From: Ferrovibrio sp046297595
GTDB taxonomy: Bacteria; Pseudomonadota; Alphaproteobacteria; Ferrovibrionales; Ferrovibrionaceae
Length of the DNA stretch: 64,000 nt
NCBI RefSeq assembly: GCF_046297595.1
Contig: NZ_JBKBHT010000002.1
Coordinates: 124,001-188,000 of the forward strand
Direction: 5' to 3'
The notes below the pieces were generated by a model. It ran no database searches, had not been told where the DNA came from, and was given only the letters and a program-made list of their open reading frames with translations. Positions 44,922-53,705 of the stretch are shown here, one piece after another (within the stretch, counting starts at the first letter, position 1; every line of letters starts with the position of its first letter). The translations under genes and the position numbers were made by a program.

Positions 44922-46427
44922 TCAGTCCTCGCCGGCCGCGATGTCGGGCGCGTCCTCCAGCACCCAGGTATCCTTGGTGCCGCCGCCCTGACTGGAATTC
45001 ACTACCAGCGAGCCTTCGCGCAGGGCCACGCGGGTGAGCCCGCCGGGCACCACGCGCATAGTCTCGCCGGTCAGCACGAAGGGCCGCAGGTCGACATGGC
45101 GCGGCGCGATGCCGCTCTCCACGAAGGTGGGGCAGGTGCTGAGCGCCAGCGTGGGCTGGGCGATATAGGCTTCGGGTTTTGCCATGATCTTGGCGCGAAA
45201 GGCCTCGATCTCGGCCTTGCTGGCCTTCGGTCCGACCAGCATGCCGTAGCCACCCGAACCATGCACTTCCTTCACCACCAGTTCGGGCAGGTGGTCGAGG
45301 GTGTATTTCAGGTCGTCGGGCCGGCGCAGCACGTAAGTCGGCACATTGGCCAGCAGCGGCTCTTCGCCCAGATAGAAGCGGATCATGTCGGGCACATAGG
45401 GATAGATCGACTTGTCGTCGGCCACGCCGGTGCCCACGGCGTTGCAGAGCGTGACATTGCCGGCCTTGTAGGCCTGGAAAATGCCGGGCACGCCGATCAG
45501 CGAATCCTTGCGGAAGACTTTCGGGTCGAGGAAATCGTCGTCCAGCCGGCGATAGATCACGTCGACGCGCTTCAGCCCGCCGACGGTGCGCATGTAGACG
45601 ACATCGTCCTTCACCGTCAGGTCGCCGCCCTCGACCAGTTCGATGCCCATCTGCTCGGCCAGGAAGACATGCTCGAAATAGGCCGAATTGAACACACCGG
45701 GCGTGAGCAGCACCACGGTGGGTTCGCCGGCGCAGTTCACCGGCGCGCTTTCGCGCAGGGTCTGCAGCAGGGCGTCGGGGTAATGACCGACCGGGGCCAC
45801 GCGCACGGCGGCGAAGAGATCGGGGAACAGGCGCATCATCGCCTCGCGGTTCTCCAGCATGTAGGAGACGCCCGAGGGCGTGCGGCAGTTATCCTCCAGC
45901 ACATAGAACTGATCTTCCGCCGTGCGCACGACGTCGATGCCGGCGATATGCGTATAGGTTTGGCGCGCGATGGCCACGTCGCGCATATGCGCCACATAAG
46001 CCGCGTTCTTCAGGATCAGGTCTTCTGGGATGGTGCCGGCCTTCAGGATGGCGCGGGCATGATAGATGTCGTCGAGGAAGGCGTTGAGTGCGCGGACGCG
46101 CTGCTTCAGGCCGCGCCGCAACTTGCGCCATTCCTTCGCCGCGATGATGCGGGGCACGATATCGAAGGGGATCAGGCGTTCGGTGTCGCCGCCCTCGCCA
46201 TAGACGGCAAAGGTGATGCCCAGCCGGCGAAACAGCAGGTCGGCTTCCTGGCGGCGGCGGGTGAGCATGTCGGCCGGCGCGGCATCGAGCCAGCGCTTGT
46301 AATCCTGATACGGAGCGCGGACGGCGTTGCGCTGCGCCTGAACAGACTGAGACTGGCCAAGCTGGGACTGGCCAGATTGGGATTGGCTACCGGCGGCCCC
46401 GGTATCCATCTCGTCGAAAGCGGTCAT
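44922..46427 (-). CDS. Circularly permuted type 2 ATP-grasp protein (DUF404/DUF407)
   Basis: 501 residues. Conserved segments of the group: LNAFLDDIYHARAILKAGTI, YVLEDNCRTPSGVSYMLENR (ATP-grasp metal-binding Glu-Asp-Asn), VFNSAYFEHVFLAEQMGIEL, and VNSSQGGGTKDTWVLED at the end. Predicted to form peptide-like bonds at the expense of ATP. Residues 14-33 are a Ser/Gln-rich tandem repeat. It is the first gene of the Anbu operon, and the gap upstream has no other gene. Confidence 0.92.
   Translation of the reverse strand: MTAFDEMDTGAAGSQSQSGQSQLGQSQSVQAQRNAVRAPYQDYKRWLDAAPADMLTRRRQEADLLFRRLGITFAVYGEGGDTERLIPFDIVPRIIAAKEWRKLRRGLKQRVRALNAFLDDIYHARAILKAGTIPEDLILKNAAYVAHMRDVAIARQTYTHIAGIDVVRTAEDQFYVLEDNCRTPSGVSYMLENREAMMRLFPDLFAAVRVAPVGHYPDALLQTLRESAPVNCAGEPTVVLLTPGVFNSAYFEHVFLAEQMGIELVEGGDLTVKDDVVYMRTVGGLKRVDVIYRRLDDDFLDPKVFRKDSLIGVPGIFQAYKAGNVTLCNAVGTGVADDKSIYPYVPDMIRFYLGEEPLLANVPTYVLRRPDDLKYTLDHLPELVVKEVHGSGGYGMLVGPKASKAEIEAFRAKIMAKPEAYIAQPTLALSTCPTFVESGIAPRHVDLRPFVLTGETMRVVPGGLTRVALREGSLVVNSSQGGGTKDTWVLEDAPDIAAGED
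46329..46388 (-). repeat. Degenerate 15-bp tandem repeat in the ATP-grasp gene
   Basis: About four imperfect 15-base units encoding SQSQS GQSQL GQSQS VQAQR at residues 14-33. The DNA shows repeated GGGACTGGCC/GGGATTGGCT-like blocks. It is a short, probably unstable, low-complexity N-terminal insert. Confidence 0.6.
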
Positions 46428-46576
46428 GAGGTTGAATCTCCGCGACGAGAATTTCGGTCGATGTCTTCCGTTCGATTAAATCGGAAAACCGGCGGAGAGA
46501 AAAGCGGATTGCGTGGCCGGGCACTCATCAGCGGCAAGGCCACGCCACCGCACCCCACCGCGTAAGGAAAGAAGCA

Positions 46577-46610
46577 ACCCGGGCCGGCGGGTGGGTGTGC
46601 CGGCCCGGGT
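46577..46610 (-). terminator. Terminator of the ammonium transporter gene
   Basis: On the minus strand a perfect 12-bp stem (ACCCGGGCCGGC / GCCGGCCCGGGT) with a 10-base loop, then TGCTTCTTTCC. It lies 16 bases after the amt stop. Confidence 0.85.
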
Positions 46611-46625
46611 GTCTTCGCGTGCCTG

Positions 46626-47990
46626 TTACTGCACCGTCTCGCCGTGCAGGTTCAGGTCGAGACCATCGCGCTCGGTGGCCTCGTCGACGCGCAGACCGAT
46701 CGTCCAGTCTATGATCTTCAGGATGATCAGGCTCATGATCGCGGTGAACACGATGGTGATGACCACGCCGTAGATCTGGGTCAGGACCTGGCCGGCATTG
46801 CCGTCGATCAGGCCAACCGCGTCCTCGGCACCGGTGATCGCCTTGGTGGCGAAGACACCGGTGAGGATGGCGCCGACGATACCGCCCACGCCGTGCACAC
46901 CCCAGACATCGAGGCTGTCGTCGTAGCCCAGCGCATTCTTGATCGTGGTGGAAGCCACGAAGCAGATGATGCCGGCGACGATGCCGATGATCAGCGCACC
47001 CATCGGCGCGACAGTGCCGGCGGCAGGCGTGATCGCGACCAGACCGGCCACGGCACCCGAGACGATGCCCAGCACGCTGGGCTTGCCGCGGGCGAGCCAC
47101 TCGGAGAACATCCAGGCCAGCGCGGCAGCGGCCGTGGCGATCTGGGTGACCAGCATGGCCATGCCAGCGCCGGTGCCGGCGGTGAGCGCCGAACCGGCGT
47201 TGAAGCCAAACCAGCCCACCCACAGCAGGGCGGCGCCGATGATGCTGAGCGTCAGGTTATGCGGCGCATGGCTGACCTTGCCGTAGCCCTGGCGCTTGCC
47301 GAGCACGAGGCAGGCCACCAGGCCGGCGACGCCGGCATTGATGTGCACCACGGTGCCGCCGGCGAAGTCCAGCACGCCCATGTCGAACATCAGCGCGCCT
47401 TCGCCGCCCCAGACCATGTGGGCGATCGGCGCGTAGACGAAGATCGACCACAGGCCCATGAACCACAGCATGGCCGAGAACTTCATGCGGTCGGCAAAGG
47501 CGCCGGTGATCAGGGCCGGAGTGATGATGGCAAACGTCATCTGGAACACGACGAAGACCGTTTCCGGGATCGTGCCGGACAGCGAGTCCACCGCCAGGTT
47601 CGAGAGGAACAGGTTGCCGAAGCCGCCGATGAAGGCATTGCCCGGCGAGAAGGCGAGGCTGTAGCCGACCACCATCCAGATGATGCTCATCAGGCAGGTG
47701 ATGGCGAAGCTCTGCATCATGATGGCGAGCACATTCTGCTTGCGCACCATGCCGCCATAGAAGAGGGCGAGGCCGGGAATGGTCATCAGCAACACCAGCG
47801 CGGTGGCGGTGAGCATCCAGGCGGTGTCGCCGGAATTGAGGACCTTGGGCGCTTCGTCGGCGGCAAAGCCGAGCGAGGGGAACATGGCAATGAGGGCAGC
47901 CAGCACCAGGCCGAAACCGACATAGCTGAGCCAGCCGGGCTGCCGCTGATCGGCCGAAGAGGCGGCCGCCGAGACGGTGGGGAGTTGCAT
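46626..47990 (-). CDS. amtB: Ammonium transporter
   Basis: 454 residues. A hydrophobic N-terminal helix (about 24-44), then the Amt core with 11 helices: NSGDTAWMLTATALVLLMTI, PGLALFYGGMVRKQNVLAIM, DFAGGTVVHINAGVAGLVAC with the pore His, and the C-terminal GVHGVGGIVGAILTGVFATK with the second pore His. It channels NH3/NH4+. AGGAGG site before the ATG. No glnK (PII) gene is adjacent, unlike most amtB loci. Confidence 0.93.
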   Translation of the reverse strand: MQLPTVSAAASSADQRQPGWLSYVGFGLVLAALIAMFPSLGFAADEAPKVLNSGDTAWMLTATALVLLMTIPGLALFYGGMVRKQNVLAIMMQSFAITCLMSIIWMVVGYSLAFSPGNAFIGGFGNLFLSNLAVDSLSGTIPETVFVVFQMTFAIITPALITGAFADRMKFSAMLWFMGLWSIFVYAPIAHMVWGGEGALMFDMGVLDFAGGTVVHINAGVAGLVACLVLGKRQGYGKVSHAPHNLTLSIIGAALLWVGWFGFNAGSALTAGTGAGMAMLVTQIATAAAALAWMFSEWLARGKPSVLGIVSGAVAGLVAITPAAGTVAPMGALIIGIVAGIICFVASTTIKNALGYDDSLDVWGVHGVGGIVGAILTGVFATKAITGAEDAVGLIDGNAGQVLTQIYGVVITIVFTAIMSLIILKIIDWTIGLRVDEATERDGLDLNLHGETVQ

Positions 47991-48366
47991 GACGATAAAA
48001 TCCTCCTGTCAGTGAAGGTCACGCCAATTCATCAAACCGGCCGCCGGACCAACCCGGCCTTTCCGGCAGAACCGCGCCGGTCCCCCCTTACGAGACCCCG
48101 GCCGGCCCACCCTTGGCGCATACCTCGGACAGGAGAGTTACAAGAAGCATGCCAGCCTGTTGCGTTGCGGCAGAAGCCAGCCAAAGCCCGATTCCGCCAG
48201 GGAAGGCGGCGGATTCCGCAGGCAGGCCGGCATAGGCATGGTCAAAAACTATGCTGTCAGGGTCATTATGGTGCTTTTTTAAGCACAGATGCGCAGGGTG
48301 GCGCGGAATTCAGCGCCTTCATCCGTATCAGGGCTTATTGCGCCGTGGGCCTAGTGGGCCAAGGGT
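47991..48366. other. Intergenic region upstream of amtB
   Basis: 376 bases with no supportable gene. It contains a GTGCTT/AAGCAC inverted repeat with a TTTT centre (48271-48286). I looked for a sigma-54 promoter facing amtB and did not find a convincing GG-N10-GC element. Confidence 0.4.
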
Positions 48367-48786
48367 CTATTGCGGTTGGGGCCCGGTGGGCAGCGGCGGG
48401 GTGGCGCGGTCAATCATCCGGTTGACGGCTTCGGCCGGGGGCGGCGGAAGGACGGCGGTCTTGGTCCGCTCGATCTCTTCGCCCTCGTCGCTGTTATACG
48501 AATACCGGGCCTTCCAGCCGCCCGGGATCCGGTTCTGCGTCACGCCGTATTTCATGTCCGGAAACTCGCGGATGAACTGCTCGGCCTGCTCCCGCGTGTC
48601 GAAGACGAAATAAAAGTCTTTCGTCTTGCCATCGGTTTTTTCGCGTTCGACGGTGACGATATAGCCATAACCCGGTGCGTATTCGATCCGCGAATGATCG
48701 AGGGAGTAACAGGTGAAGCCGGCGAGCTGGGTGACGATCACCACAACAGCGAAAATCCGGAGCAGGGTGCGGCGCTGGATGTTCAT
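48367..48786 (-). CDS. hypothetical membrane-anchored protein (139 aa)
   Basis: One N-terminal hydrophobic segment (LLRIFAVVVIVTQLAGFTCY) after basic residues, then a soluble part with VTVEREKTDGKTKDFYFVFD, TREQAEQFIREFP and a proline-rich tail (VLPPPPAEAV ... TPPLPTGPQPQ). The segment may be an uncleaved anchor. No family recognised. It is 12 bases after the beta-barrel gene on the same strand, so probably co-transcribed. Confidence 0.65.
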   Translation of the reverse strand: MNIQRRTLLRIFAVVVIVTQLAGFTCYSLDHSRIEYAPGYGYIVTVEREKTDGKTKDFYFVFDTREQAEQFIREFPDMKYGVTQNRIPGGWKARYSYNSDEGEEIERTKTAVLPPPPAEAVNRMIDRATPPLPTGPQPQ

Positions 48787-48798
48787 GAGTAAATCTCC

Positions 48799-49716
48799 TC
48801 AGAACCGGTAAGCCAGCCCGCCGCCGAAGCGCGTGCCGTTGCCGCGGGCATTTTCGATATCGCGGTCGGCATGCAGGCTGAGATCGAGATCGGGCAGGAT
48901 GCGCCAGACCGCACTGGCACCCAGCGTGCCCCAGTCGTCGTCCAGCGGCAGCGAGGTGGATTGCGTGCGCTGATGCAGCACTTCGGTCCAGCCCAGGCTG
49001 GCGCCGATTTTCACGCTGCCGGAAAGCCAGTAGCCAACGGAAAAATCGGCCAGCCGCGAATTGACCTGACCGCTGTCGCTGCTGTTGCCGTTGTTGAGCT
49101 GCGGCCGTGAATAATCGGTTTCGCTGCGCAGCCGCGCATAGGCGAGCAGCAGCGCGAGATCGACAGGGCCGACAGGACCGGCCAGCATGAGGAATGGCGC
49201 GACGCGGTTGCTGCTGCCCTCACGATCCGTGCGGCTGTCGTCCAGGCCGGTCTTGCTGACGAAGATTTCGCGGCCATCCTCGCGGCGATGCTGCAGCGAC
49301 AGCCCGGCAGATAGAAACGACGTGATGAACACGCCACCGCTGATGCCGAGGATTTCGATATCGGCATCGCTGTGCAGCACCTCGTTGGCGAAATCGCGCT
49401 TGCCATCGCGCCAGGCACGTCCGACTTCGATGCGGCCGAAGCCGCGTTCGCCGATACCGGCTTCCAGTCCGGCCATGACCTGGTGGTTGCGGCCGAAACC
49501 CAGCCGCGTGCCGACATCGTCGTTCAGCGGCGCATGGCCGGCGCCGTAACTGGCGGTCGCCTGCCAGTGATGCAGGAAAGGCTGACTTGGCTGGGCGAGG
49601 CGGAACCGGTCGTCCTCGGTGATGGGGTCATCGTCAGGCGGCGCGACGGTCTGGCCCTGGACCGGCAAAGCCAGCAGCGCCAGCAGGAGACCGCAGGCAG
49701 GACGAATCGGCAGCAT
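48799..49716 (-). CDS. Putative outer-membrane beta-barrel protein (305 aa)
   Basis: Signal peptide (CGLLLALLALPVQGQT), then repeated amphipathic strands (WQATASYGAGHAPLND, GFGRIEVGRAWRDGKRDFAN, FITSFLSAGLSLQHRRED, LADFSVGYWLSGSVKIGASL, LDLSLHADRDIEN) and a final GGLAYRF with C-terminal Phe. This is a typical 12- to 14-strand outer-membrane barrel, possibly of the autotransporter or transport-related kind. No specific family recognised. The neighbouring membrane-anchored protein may be functionally linked. Confidence 0.75.
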   Translation of the reverse strand: MLPIRPACGLLLALLALPVQGQTVAPPDDDPITEDDRFRLAQPSQPFLHHWQATASYGAGHAPLNDDVGTRLGFGRNHQVMAGLEAGIGERGFGRIEVGRAWRDGKRDFANEVLHSDADIEILGISGGVFITSFLSAGLSLQHRREDGREIFVSKTGLDDSRTDREGSSNRVAPFLMLAGPVGPVDLALLLAYARLRSETDYSRPQLNNGNSSDSGQVNSRLADFSVGYWLSGSVKIGASLGWTEVLHQRTQSTSLPLDDDWGTLGASAVWRILPDLDLSLHADRDIENARGNGTRFGGGLAYRF

Positions 49717-49798
49717 GCGGATGGCAGGCTAGCATCCTGCCCGGATGGGGCCAATCCGGAAAAGTTGTGGTCAGGGGGTATATAACAGCCTGGAGGCG

Positions 49799-50179
49799 CT
49801 ATTTCCCATCCGGCTCGAATTGCAGCGCCGCGCCGTTGATGCAATAGCGCAGGCCGGTGGGCTGCGGCCCATCCTCGAAGACATGGCCAAGATGGCCCTG
49901 GCATCTGGCGCAATGCACCTCGATGCGGCGCATGCCGTGGCTGGTGTCGATCTGGGCGGCGACATTCTCTTTGACGGCGGGGGCCCAGAAACTGGGCCAG
50001 CCGCTGCCGCTTTCGTATTTGGTATCCGAGCCGAACAGTTCGGTGCCGCAGCCGGCACAGTAGTATTCCCCGGCGCGCTTCTCGTAGTTCAGCGGGCTGG
50101 AGCCCGGCCGCTCGGTGCCATGGCCGCGCAGCACACGCTCGGCTTCAGGCGAAAGGGGTTTGGTCTTGCTGTCGGGCAT
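49799..50179 (-). CDS. msrB: Peptide-methionine (R)-S-oxide reductase
   Basis: 126 residues, single MsrB domain. Zinc-binding CAGC (about 42-45) and CARC (about 91-94), GSGWPSFWAP, HCARCQGHLGHVFEDGP and the catalytic region RYCINGAALQF, with Cys near residue 113. It repairs the R-isomer of oxidised methionine in proteins using thioredoxin. The gene stands alone in the minus direction. Confidence 0.94.
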   Translation of the reverse strand: MPDSKTKPLSPEAERVLRGHGTERPGSSPLNYEKRAGEYYCAGCGTELFGSDTKYESGSGWPSFWAPAVKENVAAQIDTSHGMRRIEVHCARCQGHLGHVFEDGPQPTGLRYCINGAALQFEPDGK

Positions 50180-50292
50180 CGCGGCGATCCTCCGGGAACA
50201 AACAATAGCGCGCCGGGTTCTGGCATCAACACCATCGTCAGGATGTCACGCCTCCACATCTATAATGTCGTCATGACAAACGTGACCCCGAC

Positions 50293-50799
50293 ATGCTGAT
50301 CATCCTCGGTGGGCTGCCGGGCTGCGGCAAAACCAGTCTGGCCCGGGCGCTGGCGCGGCGGGTGCAGGCCGTGCATCTGCGCGTCGACAGCATTGAGCAG
50401 GCGATGATCGCGGCCGGCATACCGGGCGAAAGCATCGGCACGGCGGGTTATGCGGCGGCGCAGCGACTGGCCACCGAGAACCTACGGCTGGGCCATATCG
50501 TGGTGGCGGACTCGGTCAATCCGGTGCAGGCAAGCCGCAACGGATGGCGGCGCGCGGCGATGGAGGCTGGCGCGCCGGTCATCGAGATCGAGGTGATCTG
50601 TTCGGATGCCGCCGAACAGCGCCGCCGCGTGGAATCACGTCATGCCGATATTCCCGGCCACCGCCTGCCGTCATGGCAGGATGTACTGGCGCTGCATTTT
50701 GAAACCTGGGCGGCCGATCTGGTGATCGACACGGCACGGCAATCGCCCGAAGCCGCCGCCGACGCCATCGCTGAACGGCAGCCCTTCGGCTTCAGGTGA
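50293..50799 (+). CDS. AAA/zeta-type P-loop kinase-like protein
   Basis: 168 residues. Walker A GGLPGCGKTSLARAL at the start, then VHLRVDSIEQAM and VADSVNPVQASRNGWRRAA, the pattern of small cytosolic kinases (chloramphenicol-phosphotransferase- or zeta-toxin-like). The SRHADIPGHRLPSWQ segment looks like the lid region. Substrate unknown. No antitoxin-sized gene is adjacent, so a toxin role is not supported. Confidence 0.78.
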   Translation: MLIILGGLPGCGKTSLARALARRVQAVHLRVDSIEQAMIAAGIPGESIGTAGYAAAQRLATENLRLGHIVVADSVNPVQASRNGWRRAAMEAGAPVIEIEVICSDAAEQRRRVESRHADIPGHRLPSWQDVLALHFETWAADLVIDTARQSPEAAADAIAERQPFGFR

Positions 50800-50897
50800 G
50801 GAAGCTGGCCTTGAGCGCCCCCGCTATTTGGGCAGGGGCCGCTTGCCTGAAACACAACCGGTTTGCCATAGTCTCGACAACCGGGGGCGAATAAAAC

Positions 50898-51824
50898 ATG
50901 CGACAAATACCTGTGCTTGGACTGCTGATCATGCTGGCAGCCTGCCATACCACGTCGCAGACACACGAGACCGTTCCCGCCATGCAGATGCCGCCGCGCC
51001 CGGAGGCAACTGGCCGGATCGTCGTCTTCAGACTGGAAGAAGATAAGATGAAGGGCTACGCGCCGCCTTTGCTGCCGGTCGTGAGCCTGAATGGCGAAAG
51101 CCTTGGCGAGTTTCCCGCCAATACCCTGACCATCCGTGATGTCGTGCCCGGCGAATATCAGATTGCCGTTGCAAACACCTCGAAACCTGAAACAGAGGCA
51201 GAGGCCATCAAACCGCTGAAGGCGACGCTCAATGCGGGCGATGAGTGGTACATCGAAACCGGGGTGAAAATAGACGACTGCCAAGGTCCGAAAATTCGCA
51301 GCACCACACCACGGACCGGGGTACTGGAAGTCGACGCTCTGACCGGCGTATTCGACCTGCTCCGGGTGGCCCACATGGCCGCGAACACGTCGTGCGCCTC
51401 ATCGCTGCAGCTTGAACCCGCATGGCCGCAAACGGCCCGTTGGCGCCTCAATCCGCTGCTGCAGAAACAGGGTGCGAAGCCGCTGGAATATAGCCCAGCT
51501 TCAGATACGTTGATCCCAAAGTCTGATCTGCCCTGGAGCGACGCCGAACGCGCCATCCGCCATCATTTTGATTCAAGCCCTGAACTGTATAAGCCATTCC
51601 TAGATCCGGCCGGGCGCGGCATGCTGATGTTGAAAACCATAACCTTGTCCGGTGGTAATGATGGCGTGGACGCCGACTCCTATGAGATTCCGGTCGTTCT
51701 AGAATACCTTCACGCTGATGAAGAGATACTGGTGGGCCGTTATGTGAAACGGCCGCTGCGCTATACCCTGCGCCGTGATGAAAGAGACATACTGACGGTC
51801 GCCGCCTGGTCGGATGGCAACTGA
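50898..51824 (+). CDS. hypothetical lipoprotein (308 aa)
   Basis: Lipoprotein signal with lipobox (LGLLIMLAACHTTSQ). Residues about 40-110 carry a DUF2846-like beta domain (GRIVVFRLEEDK ... VVSLNGESLGEFPANTLTIR, then VVPGEYQIAV) resembling small surface lipoproteins. The C-terminal 150 residues are mixed and unrecognised. It converges with parB with 5 bases between stops. Confidence 0.7.
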   Translation: MRQIPVLGLLIMLAACHTTSQTHETVPAMQMPPRPEATGRIVVFRLEEDKMKGYAPPLLPVVSLNGESLGEFPANTLTIRDVVPGEYQIAVANTSKPETEAEAIKPLKATLNAGDEWYIETGVKIDDCQGPKIRSTTPRTGVLEVDALTGVFDLLRVAHMAANTSCASSLQLEPAWPQTARWRLNPLLQKQGAKPLEYSPASDTLIPKSDLPWSDAERAIRHHFDSSPELYKPFLDPAGRGMLMLKTITLSGGNDGVDADSYEIPVVLEYLHADEEILVGRYVKRPLRYTLRRDERDILTVAAWSDGN

Positions 51825-51829
51825 ATCAC

Positions 51830-52762
51830 TCACCGCCGGCTAAGCTTTTTCGCCAGTTCGTCGAGCTGTTCCAGCTTCTGGTAATGCAGGATCAGGCGGC
51901 CGGCTTCCGGGTTGCCCGGTTCGCCTTCCACTTCCACCCTGAGTCCCAGCGCGGCGGCCAGGCCGCGCTCGAACGCCAGCGTATCGGCGTCCTTCTTCGC
52001 GGCCGGTTCGTCGGCCGGCTTCTTAGTCGCAGACGAGGGCGGCCGGCCGGGCTTCTTGCCGCTGGGGCCGGCGGCCACCGCCTTGCCCACGGCGACCAGT
52101 TTTTCCACCTCGCGCACAGAGAGGCTGCCCTCGATGATGCGCTGGGCCAATTGCTCGGCGAGCGGATGGCCGATCAGCGGCCGGGCCTGGCCGGCGGAAA
52201 GTTTGCCCTCGGTGATCATCTGCACCACCGGCTTGGGCAGCTGCAGCAGGCGCATGATATTGGCGACATGGCTGCGGCTCTTGCCGATCACCTGGGCGAT
52301 CTGCTCGGCAGAGTAGCCGAATTCGTCGGTGAGTTTCAGGAAGGCGCCGGCCTCTTCGACGGCGTTGAGGTCCTCGCGCTGCAAATTCTCGATCAGGCCG
52401 ATTTCCAGCGCGTCGCGGTCGGAAATCTCCTTCACTACGGCGGGCAGGGTATGCAGCTTGGCGATCTGGGCGGCGCGCCAGCGGCGTTCGCCGGCGATGA
52501 TCTCGTAATTACCCGGCGTAGCCGACTTGCGCACCAGCAGGGGCTGCAGCACGCCTTTCTCTTTGATCGACTGGGCGAGCTCCTCCAACTGCTCGCGCAG
52601 GAAGGTCTTGCGCGGCTGGTAGGGGTTGGGTTTCAGCTGCTCGATGGGAATCTCGCGCAGGCCACGCGGCGCAGCAGTGGTCTCGCCATCCTTGCCCGGC
52701 GTTTCGCCCATCAGGGCGGCAAGGCCACGGCCGAGACCGCGGCGTTTCGGATCGTCGATCAT
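51830..52762 (-). CDS. parB: Chromosome-partitioning protein ParB
   Basis: 310 residues. N-terminal CTPase-fold motif IIAGERRWRAAQIAKL (GERRW) after RPRKTF-like YQPRKTFLREQLEELA; central helix-turn-helix (LTDEFGYSAEQIAQVIGKSR, SHVANIMRLLQLP); C-terminal dimer domain after a lysine-rich linker (KKPGRPPSSATKKPADEP). It binds parS, spreads using CTP and loads SMC. It is downstream of parA on the same strand, with a REP-like element in between. Confidence 0.95.
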   Translation of the reverse strand: MIDDPKRRGLGRGLAALMGETPGKDGETTAAPRGLREIPIEQLKPNPYQPRKTFLREQLEELAQSIKEKGVLQPLLVRKSATPGNYEIIAGERRWRAAQIAKLHTLPAVVKEISDRDALEIGLIENLQREDLNAVEEAGAFLKLTDEFGYSAEQIAQVIGKSRSHVANIMRLLQLPKPVVQMITEGKLSAGQARPLIGHPLAEQLAQRIIEGSLSVREVEKLVAVGKAVAAGPSGKKPGRPPSSATKKPADEPAAKKDADTLAFERGLAAALGLRVEVEGEPGNPEAGRLILHYQKLEQLDELAKKLSRR

Positions 52763-52786
52763 CTCTACTCAATACCTTCCTGACCG

Positions 52787-52861
52787 GTCATCCCGGCCAA
52801 GCGCAGCGCGAGCCGGGATCCCATTTGGAAATGGGATGCCGGGTCAAAAGCCCGGCATGAC
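52787..52861. repeat. REP-like palindromic element between parA and parB
   Basis: A 75-bp element bounded by GTCAT and ATGAC. It contains CCCGGC/GCCGGG pairs, a perfect ATCCCATTT-GG-AAATGGGAT hairpin and GCCGGG-N7-CCCGGC. This looks like the extragenic palindromic elements common in alphaproteobacteria, and in parB mRNA it would form a multi-stem structure. Confidence 0.65.
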
Positions 52862-52874
52862 GAAAACAAAAAAA

Positions 52875-53705
52875 CTACGCCGCCGACCGCAGGGCCTGCT
52901 CGCGTTTGATCACCTCGCGGGCCAGCGCCATGTAGGCGGTGCTGCCCGGCGCGCGGTGGTCGTAGATCAATGCTGGCACGCCATGGCTGGGCGCTTCGGA
53001 GATTCGCACGTTGCGCGGGATCACCGTCTCGTAGACCTTGTCGCCCAGGAAGCCGCGCACGTCTGCCGCGACCTGGTCGGACAGGTTGTTGCGCTTGTCG
53101 AACATGGTGAGCACCACGCCCTGCACATCCAGCGTGGGGTTCAGCGTGCCGCGAATACGCTCGACCGTGCGCAGCAGCTGGCCCAGGCCTTCCAGCGCAA
53201 AGAACTCGCATTGCAGCGGCACCAGCACGGCATCGGCCGCCACCATGGCATTCACGGTGAGCAGCGTGAGCGATGGCGGGCAGTCGATCAGCACATGATC
53301 GAAACTGCCGACGCGGCCCTCGATGGCGTCCTTCAGGCGATGCTGGCGCCGGTCGAGATCCATCATCTCCAGCTCGGCGCCGGCCAGTTCCACATTGGCC
53401 GGCACGATCATCAGGTTGGGCACCTTGGTGGGCCGGATCACTTCGTCCAGCTCGGCCGCGCCCATCAGCAATTCGTAAGTACCGGGTTCGCGCTCGTCAT
53501 GGGTCAGACCCAGGCCGGTGGAGGCGTTGCCCTGCGGATCGGAATCGATCAGCAGCACACGCTCGCCCACGGCGGCCAGCGCGGTGGCCAGATTGATGGC
53601 CGTGGTGGTCTTGCCCACGCCACCCTTCTGGTTGGCCACCGCCAGCACGCGGCCCATGCGCAGGTTAGGATTGCCGGCCGTCTGTTCCTGTTCTGTACTG
53701 GTCAC
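52875..53705 (-). CDS. parA: Chromosome-partitioning ATPase ParA
   Basis: 276 residues. GTG overlapping the rsmG stop (GTGA). Deviant Walker A KGGVGKTTT near residue 30 (VLAVANQKGGVGKTTTAINL), LLIDSDPQGNASTGLG, FDHVLIDCPPSL and a C-terminal helical tail. It forms nucleoid-bound dimers that move ParB-parS complexes. Operon order is mnmG-rsmG-parA-parB. Confidence 0.95.
   Translation of the reverse strand: MTSTEQEQTAGNPNLRMGRVLAVANQKGGVGKTTTAINLATALAAVGERVLLIDSDPQGNASTGLGLTHDEREPGTYELLMGAAELDEVIRPTKVPNLMIVPANVELAGAELEMMDLDRRQHRLKDAIEGRVGSFDHVLIDCPPSLTLLTVNAMVAADAVLVPLQCEFFALEGLGQLLRTVERIRGTLNPTLDVQGVVLTMFDKRNNLSDQVAADVRGFLGDKVYETVIPRNVRISEAPSHGVPALIYDHRAPGSTAYMALAREVIKREQALRSAA

Noticed and set aside
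47991..48366. Sigma-54 promoter for amtB
   Set aside because: No GG-N10-GC spacing near a start; the similar-looking stretches fail at the -12 GC.
46644..48425. 593-codon plus-strand frame opposite amtB
   Set aside because: Histidine/aspartate-rich shadow translation of a strong minus-strand gene; no recognisable domain.
50293..50799. Zeta-type toxin reading of the P-loop kinase
   Set aside because: No small antitoxin gene adjacent, and the P-loop pattern is shared by many harmless kinases.
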